From assembly GCF_022829635.1 (NCBI RefSeq), contig NZ_JAKSYO010000135.1, forward strand, positions 1-35,157: DNA of 35,157 bases, in the 5' to 3' direction. The notes beneath the pieces were generated by a model that worked only from the letters and a program-made list of their open reading frames with translations, was not told the DNA's origin and did not search any database. Source of the stretch: Methylobacterium sp. E-066. GTDB lineage: Bacteria; Pseudomonadota; Alphaproteobacteria; Rhizobiales; Beijerinckiaceae. The stretch's first letter is position 1, and each line of letters opens with the position of its first letter. The translations under genes were made by a program, and so were the position numbers. Positions 8,390 to 15,983 of the stretch are shown one piece after another.

Positions 8390-8418
8390 CAATCTGCGCG
8401 CATCGCCGAAAATTACAA
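8390..8418 (-). promoter_or_regulatory. Putative promoter of the small RNA
   Basis: Reading the minus strand, TTGTAA at 8418-8413 and AGATTG at 8395-8390 are separated by exactly 17 bases, and the predicted start 7 or so bases later falls at the base of the first hairpin. This fits housekeeping-sigma spacing, but the -10 is only a moderate match. Confidence 0.4.
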
Positions 8419-8713
8419 GGCCGTTCGGGCAGAAAGGCTGTCCTTTTGTCCGGCTCAGGACGGATCGCAAAGCGGCTGTGTTCAAAATGTCGCAGCCGTT
8501 TCAAGGGGGCGGCGGACAGGTTTCGAGCCCGATCGGCCGGCAAATCCGAGCGTAAACCCTTGAGAAATCCGAATTTCGCCGCGCCGCGTCCGTTGCCGGC
8601 TGATAATTTCACTGCGTCATTTCATAACGGGCCGCCGAAGGGACGAATTCGATACCCGCTCTAGCTCTCCGGCCAAGTCTCTGTCGGACCATGTGAAAGG
8701 AATGCGTGCGGAT
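8419..8713. other. Upstream region of the photolyase gene
   Basis: About 300 bases between the small RNA promoter and the photolyase start. It should hold the photolyase promoter, but I see no clear -35/-10 pair, LexA box or repeat; short frames on both strands look like shadows. Confidence 0.4.
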
Positions 8714-10102
8714 ATGGCGATCCAGGGTGAGCGGATCCGGGTTCTCAACGATGTCGAGCCGCGCAAAGACGGACGGTATGTCCTGTATCTCCTGCAGCAG
8801 GCCAACCGGGCCCAGTTCAACCCGGCCCTCGAATTCGCCATCGAGGAGGCGAACCGCCTCGACCTGCCGGTGGTCGCCTGCTTCGGCCTGCTCGACGGCA
8901 AGAGCGGCTTCCCCGAGGCCAATGCCCGGCACTACGCCTTCCTGCTCCAGGGTCTCGCGGATGCGAAGGCGGGGCTGGAGAAGCGCGGCGTCGGCTTCGT
9001 GATGCGCAAGTGCGCGCCGGCGAAGATCGCCATCGATCTGGCCGAGGAGGCCGCGCTGCTGGTGCTGGATCGGGGCTACCTCGCGATCCAGAAGGGCTGG
9101 TACCGGGAGATCACGAAGGCCGTTAAGACGCGGATCGTCCAGGTCGAGGGCGATGTGGTCGTGCCCGTGGAGACGGCCTCGAACAAGCACGAATTCGCCG
9201 CCCGGACCCTCCGGCCGAAGCTGAACCGGCTCTGGGACCCGTTCATCGCCGATCTGAGGCCGCGCAAGCTCAAGCATGCTGCGAAGAATGTGACGCCCAA
9301 GGGCGAGATCGACGTCTCCGATCCGGAGGCGGTGCTCGCCGGCATGAGTCTCGACCGGGTGGTCGGGCCGGTGAAGCGCTTCACCGGCGGCGAGACCGAG
9401 GCCCGCAAGCGCCTGAAGGCGTTCCTGAAGGGCGGGTTCGAGGGCTACGGCAACGGCCGCAACAGGCCGGAGGCGGCGGCCGCCTCGCATATGAGCCCGT
9501 TCCTGCATTTCGGCCAGATCTCGCCGGTGGAGATCGCCCTGGCGGTCCGGGAGGCCAAGGCCGGCGACGACGACGACCGCGGCGCCTATCTGGAGGAGCT
9601 GATCGTCCGGCGCGAGCTCGCCATGAACCACGTGTTCTACACGGAGGGCTACGACGATTACGACAAGGCGGTGCCGGACTGGGCGCGCAAGACGCTGGCT
9701 GAGCAGGCCGACGACACGCGCCCGCATACGTACTCGGAAGAGCAGCTCGCGGCTGGCGAGACCCACGAGCCGTATTGGAACGCCGCGATGCGCGAGATGC
9801 GCGAGACCGGCTACATGCACAACCAACTGCGGATGTACTGGGGCAAGAAGATCCTGGAATGGTCGCCCTCGCCCAAGGAAGGCTTCGCCCGGACGCTCCG
9901 GCTCAACAACCGCTATTTCCTGGACGGCCGCGACCCGAACTCCTTCACCAACGTCGCCTGGGTGTACGGCCTCCACGACCGCCCCTGGCAGCGCCGCCCG
10001 ATCTTCGGCACGGTCCGCTACCAGAGCGAGAACTCGCTGAAGAAGTTCGACGCGAAGGGTTATGTGAAGGCGGTGGAGCGGCTGTGCGCGGAGGAGGAGT
10101 GA
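8714..10102 (+). CDS. phrB: Class II CPD photolyase (deoxyribodipyrimidine photo-lyase)
   Basis: About 463 residues. It repairs UV-induced cyclobutane pyrimidine dimers using blue light and reduced FAD. The N-terminal photolyase domain starts 'RIRVLNDVEPRKDGRYVLYLLQQANRAQFN'. The C-terminal FAD domain carries class II hallmarks: 'YLEELIVRRELAMNHVFY', 'GYMHNQLRMYWGKKILEW', 'LNNRYFLDGRDPNSF', 'GLHDRPWQRRPIFGTVRYQ' and a final 'KKFDAKGYVKAVERL'. In-frame starts are GTG 8693, ATG 8702 and ATG 8714. AAAGGA at 8696-8701 best suits 8714 (12-base gap), since it touches 8702. It is a single gene followed by the hicAB operators. The class II assignment is firm; the symbol follows general usage. Confidence 0.88.
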   Translation: MAIQGERIRVLNDVEPRKDGRYVLYLLQQANRAQFNPALEFAIEEANRLDLPVVACFGLLDGKSGFPEANARHYAFLLQGLADAKAGLEKRGVGFVMRKCAPAKIAIDLAEEAALLVLDRGYLAIQKGWYREITKAVKTRIVQVEGDVVVPVETASNKHEFAARTLRPKLNRLWDPFIADLRPRKLKHAAKNVTPKGEIDVSDPEAVLAGMSLDRVVGPVKRFTGGETEARKRLKAFLKGGFEGYGNGRNRPEAAAASHMSPFLHFGQISPVEIALAVREAKAGDDDDRGAYLEELIVRRELAMNHVFYTEGYDDYDKAVPDWARKTLAEQADDTRPHTYSEEQLAAGETHEPYWNAAMREMRETGYMHNQLRMYWGKKILEWSPSPKEGFARTLRLNNRYFLDGRDPNSFTNVAWVYGLHDRPWQRRPIFGTVRYQSENSLKKFDAKGYVKAVERLCAEEE

Positions 10103-10163
10103 GGGGCCCGCGTCTGGCTAGGTCCTGCTCAAGGCACATCTAGCGGACGTAGCCCCGAAAAAT

Positions 10164-10211
10164 CGGACACGAATGTCCGTCTTGGCTTGATGTTCGGACA
10201 AGGACGTCCGA
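10164..10211 (+). promoter_or_regulatory. Twin palindromic operators upstream of hicA
   Basis: Two inverted repeats of the same form, CGGAC-N6-GTCCG, lie at 10164-10179 (core extended to CGGACA/TGTCCG) and 10194-10211 (extended to TCGGAC/GTCCGA). Their centres are 31 bases apart, about three helical turns, so bound dimers would sit on one DNA face. A lone CGGAC half-site is at 10144. This is the expected place for autoregulation by the HicB antitoxin or HicAB complex. Binding is inferred. Confidence 0.6.
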
Positions 10212-10240
10212 TGCTGTCCCCATCGAAACGGAGATGGGGC

Positions 10241-10447
10241 ATGAAGCGGGAGGATCTCATCCGGGATCTGCGGCGCTTCGCCAGGAAGAACGGTCTCGCC
10301 TTCGACCTGCTGAAGGATAAGGGCAAGGGATCGCACTACACGGTCAAGGTCGGCGAAAGGACCACCACCGTACAGAGTGGCGAGCTCAAGCCCCTCTGGG
10401 TCAAGCGGATCCTGAAGCAACTGGAGATCGACCCCGATGCCTTCTAG
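10241..10447 (+). CDS. hicA: HicA family mRNA interferase toxin
   Basis: A 68-residue protein with the HicA double-stranded RNA-binding fold: an N-terminal helix 'MKREDLIRDLRRFARKNGL', then 'KGKGSHYTVKVGERTTTV' with the conserved catalytic-type His in GSHY, then 'LKPLWVKRILKQLEI'. HicA toxins cleave mRNA independently of translation and are held inactive by HicB. The ATG at 10241 has GGAGATGGGG just upstream; the longer frame from 10187 runs back through the operators and is rejected. The toxin-first order and the 54-base gap to hicB are normal for hicAB. The length is normal and the key His is intact, so the toxin looks functional. Confidence 0.85.
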   Translation: MKREDLIRDLRRFARKNGLAFDLLKDKGKGSHYTVKVGERTTTVQSGELKPLWVKRILKQLEIDPDAF

Positions 10448-10501
10448 GCAAGCGTGTCGCCCCGACTCGCTTCGGCCCCTCGCACGGATGGAGGTCCGAC
10501 C

Positions 10502-10945
10502 ATGGATTTTCACTGGACTTACGCGGTTGCGCTCCGGCGCGAGGAGGACGGCTCGGTCGGAGCCTATGCTGCGGCGATGCCCGACGCCGTCGCGTTCGGC
10601 GCCGACGAGGCCGAGGCGCTTGCCGAGATGGCGCAGGCCCTGAACGCGGCGGTGCGGGGGCGCATCCATTTCGGCATGGATCTGGAGCCGCCCCCGGCGG
10701 CCGTCACCGCGGCCGAGGGGCTGCACCGGATCGCCCTCGCTCCGGCACTCGCCGCCAAGGCGACGATCTATGTCCTGTGGCGCAACTCGGGCCTGTCCAA
10801 GGTCGCCTTGGCGAAGCTGCTCGATGTCGATGAGCGGGAGGCCCGGCGCGTCCTCGATCCCGATCACCCGACCGGCCTCGACCGGCTGGCCGCCGCCGCG
10901 GACGTGTTCGGGCATCGGCTGACGGTCGGCGCCGTGCCGGCGTAA
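10502..10945 (+). CDS. hicB: HicB family antitoxin
   Basis: A 147-residue protein. The N-terminal half is a degraded RNase H-like HicB domain ('YAVALRREEDGSVGAYAAAMPDAVAFGADEAEALAEMAQALNAAV'). The C-terminal part is a DNA-binding helix-turn-helix-like region ('NSGLSKVALAKLLDVDEREARRVLDPDHPTGLDRLAAAADVFG'). It should neutralise HicA and repress the pair through the palindromes at 10164-10211. The start is the ATG at 10502 with GGAGG at 10490-10494; the earlier in-frame start at 10454 lacks such a site. A 7-bp hairpin (10950-10956 with 10968-10974) follows the stop and may end the operon. Confidence 0.83.
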   Translation: MDFHWTYAVALRREEDGSVGAYAAAMPDAVAFGADEAEALAEMAQALNAAVRGRIHFGMDLEPPPAAVTAAEGLHRIALAPALAAKATIYVLWRNSGLSKVALAKLLDVDEREARRVLDPDHPTGLDRLAAAADVFGHRLTVGAVPA

Positions 10946-10949
10946 CGGT

Positions 10950-10974
10950 GCGGGGAGGGCGCCCCATTCCCCGC
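10950..10974 (+). terminator. Hairpin after hicB, possible terminator
   Basis: GCGGGGA at 10950-10956 pairs perfectly with TCCCCGC at 10968-10974, five bases after the hicB stop. No T-run follows, so it is a weak terminator call. Confidence 0.3.
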
Positions 10975-11023
10975 AAGCCGCGCTATACCGCATGCTCCGG
11001 CTGTGCGGACGAAGTGCCCTTCC

Positions 11024-12406
11024 ATGACCGAGATGCGGGACGCAGCGACGACGATCGAGCCCGACGCGTCAGGCCCAAAACGCTCCCGCTACCGCCGCTC
11101 GATCACGCGTCTGCGCTCGGCCTCGCGGGAGGCCTATCCGCTCTGGCGGGGGCGGCTGCTGTTCCTGGCGGGGGGCATCTGCGTGGGATTGGCCGCGGTG
11201 CTGATGGCCAAGGGCGCCGACCTCGCGCAGGACGGGTTCCGGTGGCTCATCGCGCCCTCGCCGCTGATCGCCCTGGTGCTCACGCCCGCGGGCTTCGCGC
11301 TCGCGGCCTTGCTCGCCCGGACGGTGTTCCCGAACTCGCAAGGGTCCGGCATCCCGCAGGTGATCGCCGCCCGGCACGCCCGGGATGCGCGCTTCCGGTT
11401 CTCGCTGATTTCCCCCCGGGTTGCCTGCGGCAAGGTCCTGGTCCTGTTCCTCGGGTTGCTGTGCGGCGCCTCGGCCGGGCGCGAAGGGCCGACCGTGCAG
11501 GTCGGCGCCGCGATCATGGCCGCCTTTGGCCGCCTGACGCCGGACCGCCTGCCGGGCCTGCTGCTCGCGGGCGGCGCGGCCGGGGTCGCGGCGGCCTTCA
11601 ACACCCCGCTCGCCGGCATCGTGTTCGGGATCGAGGAGCTGGGCCGGGCCTATGAGGCGCGCTCGTCCGGCCTGATCGTCGCCGGGATCGTGGCCGCGGG
11701 CCTCACCTCCCTCTGGCTCTTGGGCAACTACACCTATTTCGGCACCAGCCAGGCGGACCTGCCGCTGGCGGCGGGCTGGATCGTGCCGCTGCTGGCCGCC
11801 TTGGGCGGCTTCGCGGGCGGGGTGTTCAGCCGCCTGATCATCCTGTTCGCTCGAGGCCTGCCGGGGGCCGCCGGCCGGCTGATCGGGGCGCGGCCGGTGG
11901 CGTTCGCGGCGGCCTGCGGCCTGTGCGTTGCCCTGTGCGGGCTCGCCTCGAACGGCACCGCCTATGGCACCGGCTACGAGGAGGCCCGGGCGATCCTGCA
12001 CGGCGACACCGTGGCCGGCTGGACCTACGCGCCGCTGAAATTCGCCGCCACGGTGCTCAGCTCGATCAGCGGCATCCCGGGCGGCCTGTTCGCGCCGTCT
12101 CTGGCGGTGGGTGCCGGGATCGGCGGGACGGTCCACGCTCTCCTGCCGGACATGCCGGTGGGCGCCCTCGTGCTGATCGGGATGGTGGCCTACCTCACCG
12201 GCGTGCTCCAGGCGCCGATCACCAGCTTCGTCATCGTCACCGAGATGACCCAGAACCACACGATGATGATCCCGCTGATGATCGCGGCGCTGATCGCCGA
12301 CGCGGCCTCCAAGGCGGTCTGCCGCGGCGGGCTCTACCATACGCTCGCCGAGATGATGCTGGCGCGGGCCGACGTTCCGGCCCAGCCGGTGACCAAGACG
12401 GCGTAA
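11024..12406 (+). CDS. ClC family chloride channel / H+-Cl- antiporter
   Basis: A 460-residue polytopic inner-membrane protein with all ClC selectivity signatures in order: 'GSGIPQ' (central Ser), 'GREGPTVQ' (gating Glu), '[15 protein letters not shown]' and '[11 protein letters not shown]'. The EE pair after PLAGIVFGI matches the region of the internal proton Glu of the E. coli exchanger, so H+/Cl- antiport is more likely than passive conduction. No CBS domains follow; the protein ends soon after the last helix. The ATG at 11024 is chosen over a GTG seven codons earlier. It stands alone between hicAB and the DUF1328 gene. A role in chloride balance or acid resistance is inferred from the family. 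Confidence 0.9.
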   Translation: MTEMRDAATTIEPDASGPKRSRYRRSITRLRSASREAYPLWRGRLLFLAGGICVGLAAVLMAKGADLAQDGFRWLIAPSPLIALVLTPAGFALAALLARTVFPNSQGSGIPQVIAARHARDARFRFSLISPRVACGKVLVLFLGLLCGASAGREGPTVQVGAAIMAAFGRLTPDRLPGLLLAGGAAGVAAAFNTPLAGIVFGIEELGRAYEARSSGLIVAGIVAAGLTSLWLLGNYTYFGTSQADLPLAAGWIVPLLAALGGFAGGVFSRLIILFARGLPGAAGRLIGARPVAFAAACGLCVALCGLASNGTAYGTGYEEARAILHGDTVAGWTYAPLKFAATVLSSISGIPGGLFAPSLAVGAGIGGTVHALLPDMPVGALVLIGMVAYLTGVLQAPITSFVIVTEMTQNHTMMIPLMIAALIADAASKAVCRGGLYHTLAEMMLARADVPAQPVTKTA

Positions 12407-12513
12407 GAATAAAAGGCTGTTGGCATCGCGCCCGTGCGGAACGGTCTCGCTTGCGGCCGGTTGAGGGATCGATTGTTGTTCGCCCGTGCCGCGGGCGCAT
12501 CCGGAGTGACGCG

Positions 12514-12693
12514 ATGACCTTGCTGAAATGGGCCCTCATCTGCTTCGTGATCTCGCTGATCGCGGGCGGCCTCGGCTTCACCGGCATCGCCTCGGGCGCG
12601 GGCTCGCTGGCGCGCATCCTGTTCGGCCTGTTCCTGCTGGTCGCCATCGTGATCGTGGTCATCGCCTTCGCGGTCGGGCAGGCGGTGTTCTGA
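12514..12693 (+). CDS. DUF1328 small membrane protein (YtjA-like)
   Basis: A 59-residue protein made of two hydrophobic helices (about residues 3-25 and 30-58) with the family layout '[50 protein letters not shown]', split here by a Gly/Ser/Ala turn. DUF1328 proteins are common small inner-membrane proteins of proteobacteria with no assigned function; some are stress-induced. The ATG at 12514 follows GGAG by 7 bases. It lies 5 bases upstream of the SDR start at 12699, so the two are probably co-transcribed. Confidence 0.85.
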   Translation: MTLLKWALICFVISLIAGGLGFTGIASGAGSLARILFGLFLLVAIVIVVIAFAVGQAVF

Positions 12694-12698
12694 GCCGC

Positions 12699-13565
12699 AT
12701 GGCGGACGCGATGCAGGGCAAGGTCTGCCTCGTCACCGGGGCGACCAACGGCATCGGCTACGAGACGGCCCTGGGGCTCGCGCGCAAGGGCGCGCGAGTC
12801 GCCATCGTCGGCCGCGATCCCGGGAAGACGCGGGCCTCAGCCGAGCGGATCCGCGCCGCCGTGCCGGGCGCCGTGGTGGACCCGCATGTCGCGGACCTGT
12901 CGGCCCAGGCCGAGATCCGCCGGCTCGCCGCGTCCCTGCGCGAGGCCTATCCGCGCCTCGATGGGCTGGTGAACAATGCCGGGGCGATCTTCGACCGGCG
13001 GGAGCTGACGGTCGACGGCATCGAGCGGACGTGGGCCCTCGACCATCTGGGCTACGTGCTGCTGACGCTCGAACTCCTCGACACCCTCAAGGCCTCGGCG
13101 GCGGCCGGCGGCAAGCCGCGCATCGTCAACGTCGCCTCCGCGGCGCATGTCCGGGGCCATATCGACTTCGCCGATATCGAGGGCGCCCGGCGCTACGGCG
13201 CCATGCGGGCCTATGCGCAGGCCAAGCTCGGCAACGTGCTGTTCACCTACGCGCTCGCCCGGCGGGTTCAGGCCGACGGCATCTCGGTCAACGCCCTGCA
13301 TCCGGGGGTGATCAACACGGGCTTCGCCAAGAACACCGGCGGCCTGTTCGGCACTGCCTGGTCGCTGATGCGCCCGTTCCTGACCCGGCCCGACAAGGGC
13401 GCCGAGACCTCGCTCCACGTGGCGACCGCCCCCGAGCTCGACGGCGTCACCGGCCGTTATTTTTCGCATGCCCGGCCCAAGACCTCGTCGGCCGAGAGCC
13501 GCGATGAATCCGTGCAGGAGCGGGTCTGGGCGCTGAGCCTCGCGCAGGTGGGGTTGGGCGGCTAG
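12699..13565 (+). CDS. Short-chain dehydrogenase/reductase (retinol dehydrogenase-like)
   Basis: A 288-residue classical-type SDR. The Rossmann motif TGATNGIG is at residues 13-20, NNAG follows in 'LDGLVNNAGAIF', and the active site is the Ser of 'IVNVASAAH' with YAQAK (Tyr and Lys). 'GISVNALHPGVINTGFAKN' closes the cofactor site. The basic 'VGRDPGK' after beta-strand 2 suggests NADP(H). It most resembles the retinol dehydrogenase/WW-domain oxidoreductase-like SDR group; the substrate is unknown. The start at 12699 gives a 5-base gap to the DUF1328 gene. The C-terminal tail 'HARPKTSSAESRDESVQERVWALS' is typical of this group. Convergent with a possible small gene at 13580. Confidence 0.85.
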   Translation: MADAMQGKVCLVTGATNGIGYETALGLARKGARVAIVGRDPGKTRASAERIRAAVPGAVVDPHVADLSAQAEIRRLAASLREAYPRLDGLVNNAGAIFDRRELTVDGIERTWALDHLGYVLLTLELLDTLKASAAAGGKPRIVNVASAAHVRGHIDFADIEGARRYGAMRAYAQAKLGNVLFTYALARRVQADGISVNALHPGVINTGFAKNTGGLFGTAWSLMRPFLTRPDKGAETSLHVATAPELDGVTGRYFSHARPKTSSAESRDESVQERVWALSLAQVGLGG

Positions 13566-13579
13566 GCAGGGTTTCGGCG

Positions 13580-13720
13580 TCACGCACCCCACAGGGCGTT
13601 GCGTTCTTCCTGGCTCAGTGGCGGCTGCGGTTGTCCCAGTGCCTTCGCGAGGGCCCGCGCCCGGATGGCGGCTACGCGCTCAGCGAGACGCCCGACGGAC
13701 GTGTCTCTGATGCTCCGCAT
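13580..13720 (-). CDS. Small hypothetical protein
   Basis: A possible 46-residue basic, helical protein from the ATG at 13720, ending 'PPLSQEERNALWGA'. AGGGATCGG lies just upstream of the ATG. A longer form would need a TTG at 13762. I do not recognise it. Codon use is compatible with a real gene, but the length leaves much doubt. Confidence 0.35.
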   Translation of the reverse strand: MRSIRDTSVGRLAERVAAIRARALAKALGQPQPPLSQEERNALWGA

Positions 13721-13969
13721 GATCCGATCCCTGTCGATGAGACATGCTGCTCCATACGACAAGCTCCATGTGCGGATGGTGACGTCCCACCGACACTCTA
13801 ATCCTGAGTAGCTCCAAGTCTATCTATCGGTTGTTTCCGTCGACTTCGGCGAGAGGACGGGTGTCGCCACGGAGAACCCTGATCCTCGTGGCGAAGCGTG
13901 GGGGCCTCTCTCTCCCGCATGCGCCAGCGGATAAACACATCGTGTCCGGCGGCAAGCACTCGATACGTC

Positions 13970-14092
13970 GCACTTTTCCCCTCCCGCTTGCCGGGAGGGG
14001 TCAGGGGTGGGGGTAGTGCAGGATCGAGCCTGACGGTGCCTTCTGAACCACCCCCACCTCCGTCTCCTCCCCGTAAGGAGGAGGAGAGAATG
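13970..14092. repeat. Interspersed palindromic repeat, family D (one copy)
   Basis: Two strong local hairpins flank a partly palindromic centre. CCCCTCCC (13978-13985) pairs with GGGAGGGG (13993-14000), and TCTCCTCC (14063-14070) pairs with GGAGGAGA (14080-14087). Between them, GGGGTGGGGGTA near 14004-14015 is roughly complementary to CCACCCCCACC near 14048-14058. I recall similar elements from intergenic DNA of several Rhizobiales. Confidence 0.65.
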
Positions 14093-14246
14093 CCCCGCCT
14101 CACGTCGCGCGATTTATGAGCCCGGCAGAGTGGGGCTGACGCGCTCCCGCATGGACCGCGGCCCCAAAACCTCCAGAGCCCGCAACCCTCGAGAGACAAG
14201 GCAACGCGGGAGCCTCGAAAGATGGGGAGGTTTCCCAGCAACGCGC

Positions 14247-14338
14247 CGTCATTGCGAGCGCAGCGAAGCAACCCAGTGAGGCGCTACGTCTTGAAATCGC
14301 GCGCTGCCCTGGGTTGCTTCGCTACGCTCGCAATGACG
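14247..14338. repeat. 92-base palindromic element, family C, copy 1
   Basis: Arms of 30 bases at 14247-14276 and 14309-14338 are inverted copies of each other with one mismatch (they begin CGTCATTGCGAGCG and end CGCTCGCAATGACG). Copies 2 (19275-19366) and 3 (27739-27830) have exactly the same length. The 32-base centre is also shared: copy 1 matches the reverse complement of the copy 3 centre. Confidence 0.85.
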
Positions 14339-14363
14339 ATGCGGCTGCGCGATCAACATCCCC

Positions 14364-15323
14364 TCACGCCGCCGCCCGCACCGCGTGGTCGGCCTGGGTC
14401 TGGATCTCGATGAACACCCGCGTCACGTCCGGGTTGCGCTGCTTCAGCGCCCGGTCGAGGCGGGTCACGAGGCTCTCGACTTCGCCGGCGCTGAGGTCGT
14501 CGGCCATGTCGAGGCTCAGATTCACCAGGATGTCGGTGGGCCCGAGATGCTGGGTCAGGACCTCGTTGAGATGGAGCACGCCCGGCTCGGCGCGCACGAG
14601 GTCCGAGATCGCCGCCACCACGGTGGGGTCGGCGGCCTCGCCGATCAGCAGGCCGTGGGTCTCGATCATCAGGAACATCGCCATGCCGACCAGCACGAAG
14701 CCGATCCCCACCGAGGCCCAGCCGTCGAGGCTCGGCTTGTCGAGCCAATAGGCCAGGACGACGCCCACCAACGCGATCAGCAGGCCGATCAGCGCGGCGG
14801 TGTCCTCGGCCAGGATCGTGAACAGGGTCGGATCCTTGCTGCGCCGGATCGCCCGCATCGCCGAGTTCTGGCCCTTCTCGGCCCAGAACTGACGCACCGC
14901 CACGAACCAGGAGAAGCCCTCGGCCACGATGGCGAAGCCCAGGATCGCGACGTTCACCCAGATGCCCGGAAGCGTGTAGCCGAAGACATGGGCGTCCGCG
15001 TCCGGCGAGGGGTGGCGGACCCGCTCGACGCCCTCGTAGATGGCGAAGATGCCGCCGCCCAAAAAGATCATCAGCGCGACCACGAAGGCGTAGAAGTAGA
15101 TCTCGCGCCCGTAGCCGAACGGGTGACGGGTATCGGCCGGCTTCTTGGCCCGCTTCATCCCGACCAGCAGCAGCACTTGGTTCGCCGTATCGACCACCGA
15201 GTGCACGCCCTCGGCGAGCATCGCGGTCGAGCCGGTCAGCGCCCCGCCGACGAACTTCGCCGCCGCGATGGCGAGGTTCGCCCCCGCCGCCGCGTAGATC
15301 GCCCCCGTGCTCTCGTGCGCCAT
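14364..15323 (-). CDS. Cation diffusion facilitator transporter (ZnT9-like)
   Basis: A 319-residue CDF protein with about six membrane helices and a C-terminal cytoplasmic ferredoxin-like domain ('VLHLNEVLTQHLGPTDILVNLSLDMADDLSAGEVESLVTRLDRALK'). Instead of the D-x3-D and H-x3-D metal pairs of the zinc exporter YiiP, it has 'AEGVHSVVDTANQ' (His/Asp) in helix 2 and 'ILAEDTAALIG' (Glu/Asp) in helix 5. 'HPFGYGREIYFYAFVVAL' is the usual signature after helix 2. These pairs match the SLC30A9 (ZnT9)-like subgroup, so the metal is uncertain. The ATG at 15323 is chosen; the upstream extension would read through the palindromic repeat. Divergent from the HIT gene. Confidence 0.87.
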   Translation of the reverse strand: MAHESTGAIYAAAGANLAIAAAKFVGGALTGSTAMLAEGVHSVVDTANQVLLLVGMKRAKKPADTRHPFGYGREIYFYAFVVALMIFLGGGIFAIYEGVERVRHPSPDADAHVFGYTLPGIWVNVAILGFAIVAEGFSWFVAVRQFWAEKGQNSAMRAIRRSKDPTLFTILAEDTAALIGLLIALVGVVLAYWLDKPSLDGWASVGIGFVLVGMAMFLMIETHGLLIGEAADPTVVAAISDLVRAEPGVLHLNEVLTQHLGPTDILVNLSLDMADDLSAGEVESLVTRLDRALKQRNPDVTRVFIEIQTQADHAVRAAA

Positions 15324-15348
15324 CCCGGCCTCCCGTGTTCGCCGCGAT

Positions 15349-15447
15349 CTAGCGCATCGCGCCGGATACAGGAACCGGCACGATGCGCTAGCTTTTTGAT
15401 TTGCATCGTCTTTTCCGAAAGCCGGCAACCACCTTTCGGGACGATGC
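15349..15447. repeat. Tandem double-hairpin repeat, family F
   Basis: Hairpin one: CTAGCGCATCG (15349-15359) pairs perfectly with CGATGCGCTAG (15381-15391), with inner GCCGG/CCGGC. Hairpin two: GCATCGTC (15403-15410) pairs with GACGATGC (15440-15447), with inner CCGAAA/TTTCGG. I recall the 'TTTTCCGAAA...TTTCGGGACGATGC' form as a common Rhizobiales intergenic repeat. It fills the divergent region between the CDF and HIT genes. Confidence 0.75.
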
Positions 15448-15538
15448 TCTAAGCGTTGCCGTGCGGTGTCGGTTCCCGTGTGGACGCGGAGTAGGGCCCT
15501 GTGCAAGCTGAGATCAGTCCGGAAGGCTCGGAGGAACC

Positions 15539-15976
15539 ATGGCCAACGCGCAGTACGACCCCGACAACATCTTCGCCAAGATCCTGCGGGGCGAGATCCC
15601 GTGCCACCGCGTCTACGAGGATGCGGACACCCTGGCCTTCATGGACGTGATGCCCCAGGGCGAGGGCCACACCCTGGTGATCCCGAAGGCGCCCTCCCGC
15701 GGCCTGCTCGATGCCGACCCCGCCGCCCTGTCGGCCCTGATCGTGAGCGTCCAGACGGTCGCGCGCGCCGTGAAGGCGGCGTTCCAGGCCGAGGGACTGA
15801 CAATCTTCCAGTTCAACGAGCCAGCGGGCGGGCAGACCGTGTTCCACCTGCACGTCCACATCATCCCCCGGTTCGAGGGCGTGCCGCTGAAGCGCCACGA
15901 GGGCGGGATGGCCGACAATGCGGTGCTGGCCGAGCACGCGGCGCGGATCCGGGCGGCGCTCGAGGCCGGGCTCTGA
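15539..15976 (+). CDS. HIT family hydrolase
   Basis: A 145-residue histidine-triad protein. The active-site motif HLHVHII has His at 103, 105 and 107. Upstream are 'DNIFAKILRGEIPCHRVYEDADTLAFMDVMPQGEGHTLVIPK', the conserved N-terminal half of Hint/HinT-type proteins, and 'FNEPAGGQTVFHLHVHIIPR'. Such proteins are cytosolic homodimers that hydrolyse nucleoside phosphoramidates or related adenylates. The ATG at 15539 has GAGGA 3-8 bases upstream. The family B hairpin repeat begins 8 bases after the stop. The physiological substrate is unknown. Confidence 0.9.
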   Translation: MANAQYDPDNIFAKILRGEIPCHRVYEDADTLAFMDVMPQGEGHTLVIPKAPSRGLLDADPAALSALIVSVQTVARAVKAAFQAEGLTIFQFNEPAGGQTVFHLHVHIIPRFEGVPLKRHEGGMADNAVLAEHAARIRAALEAGL

Positions 15977-15983
15977 AAGTCCC

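Larger units (their letters stand above)
13721..14363. other. Repeat-rich gene-free stretch
   Basis: About 640 bases between the small hypothetical and the CDF transporter stop. It holds the family D hairpin repeat (13970-14092) and the first copy of the 92-base element (14247-14338). No credible gene is seen. Confidence 0.5.

Noticed and set aside
8328..8612. 94-codon minus-strand frame over the small RNA region
   Set aside because: It would have to be translated across the promoter-like sequence and 5' hairpin, has no ribosome site, and has an unstructured Arg/Pro-rich composition.
10187..10240. N-terminal extension of HicA
   Set aside because: It runs back into the second operator palindrome; the ATG at 10241 has its own ribosome site and matches the usual HicA start.
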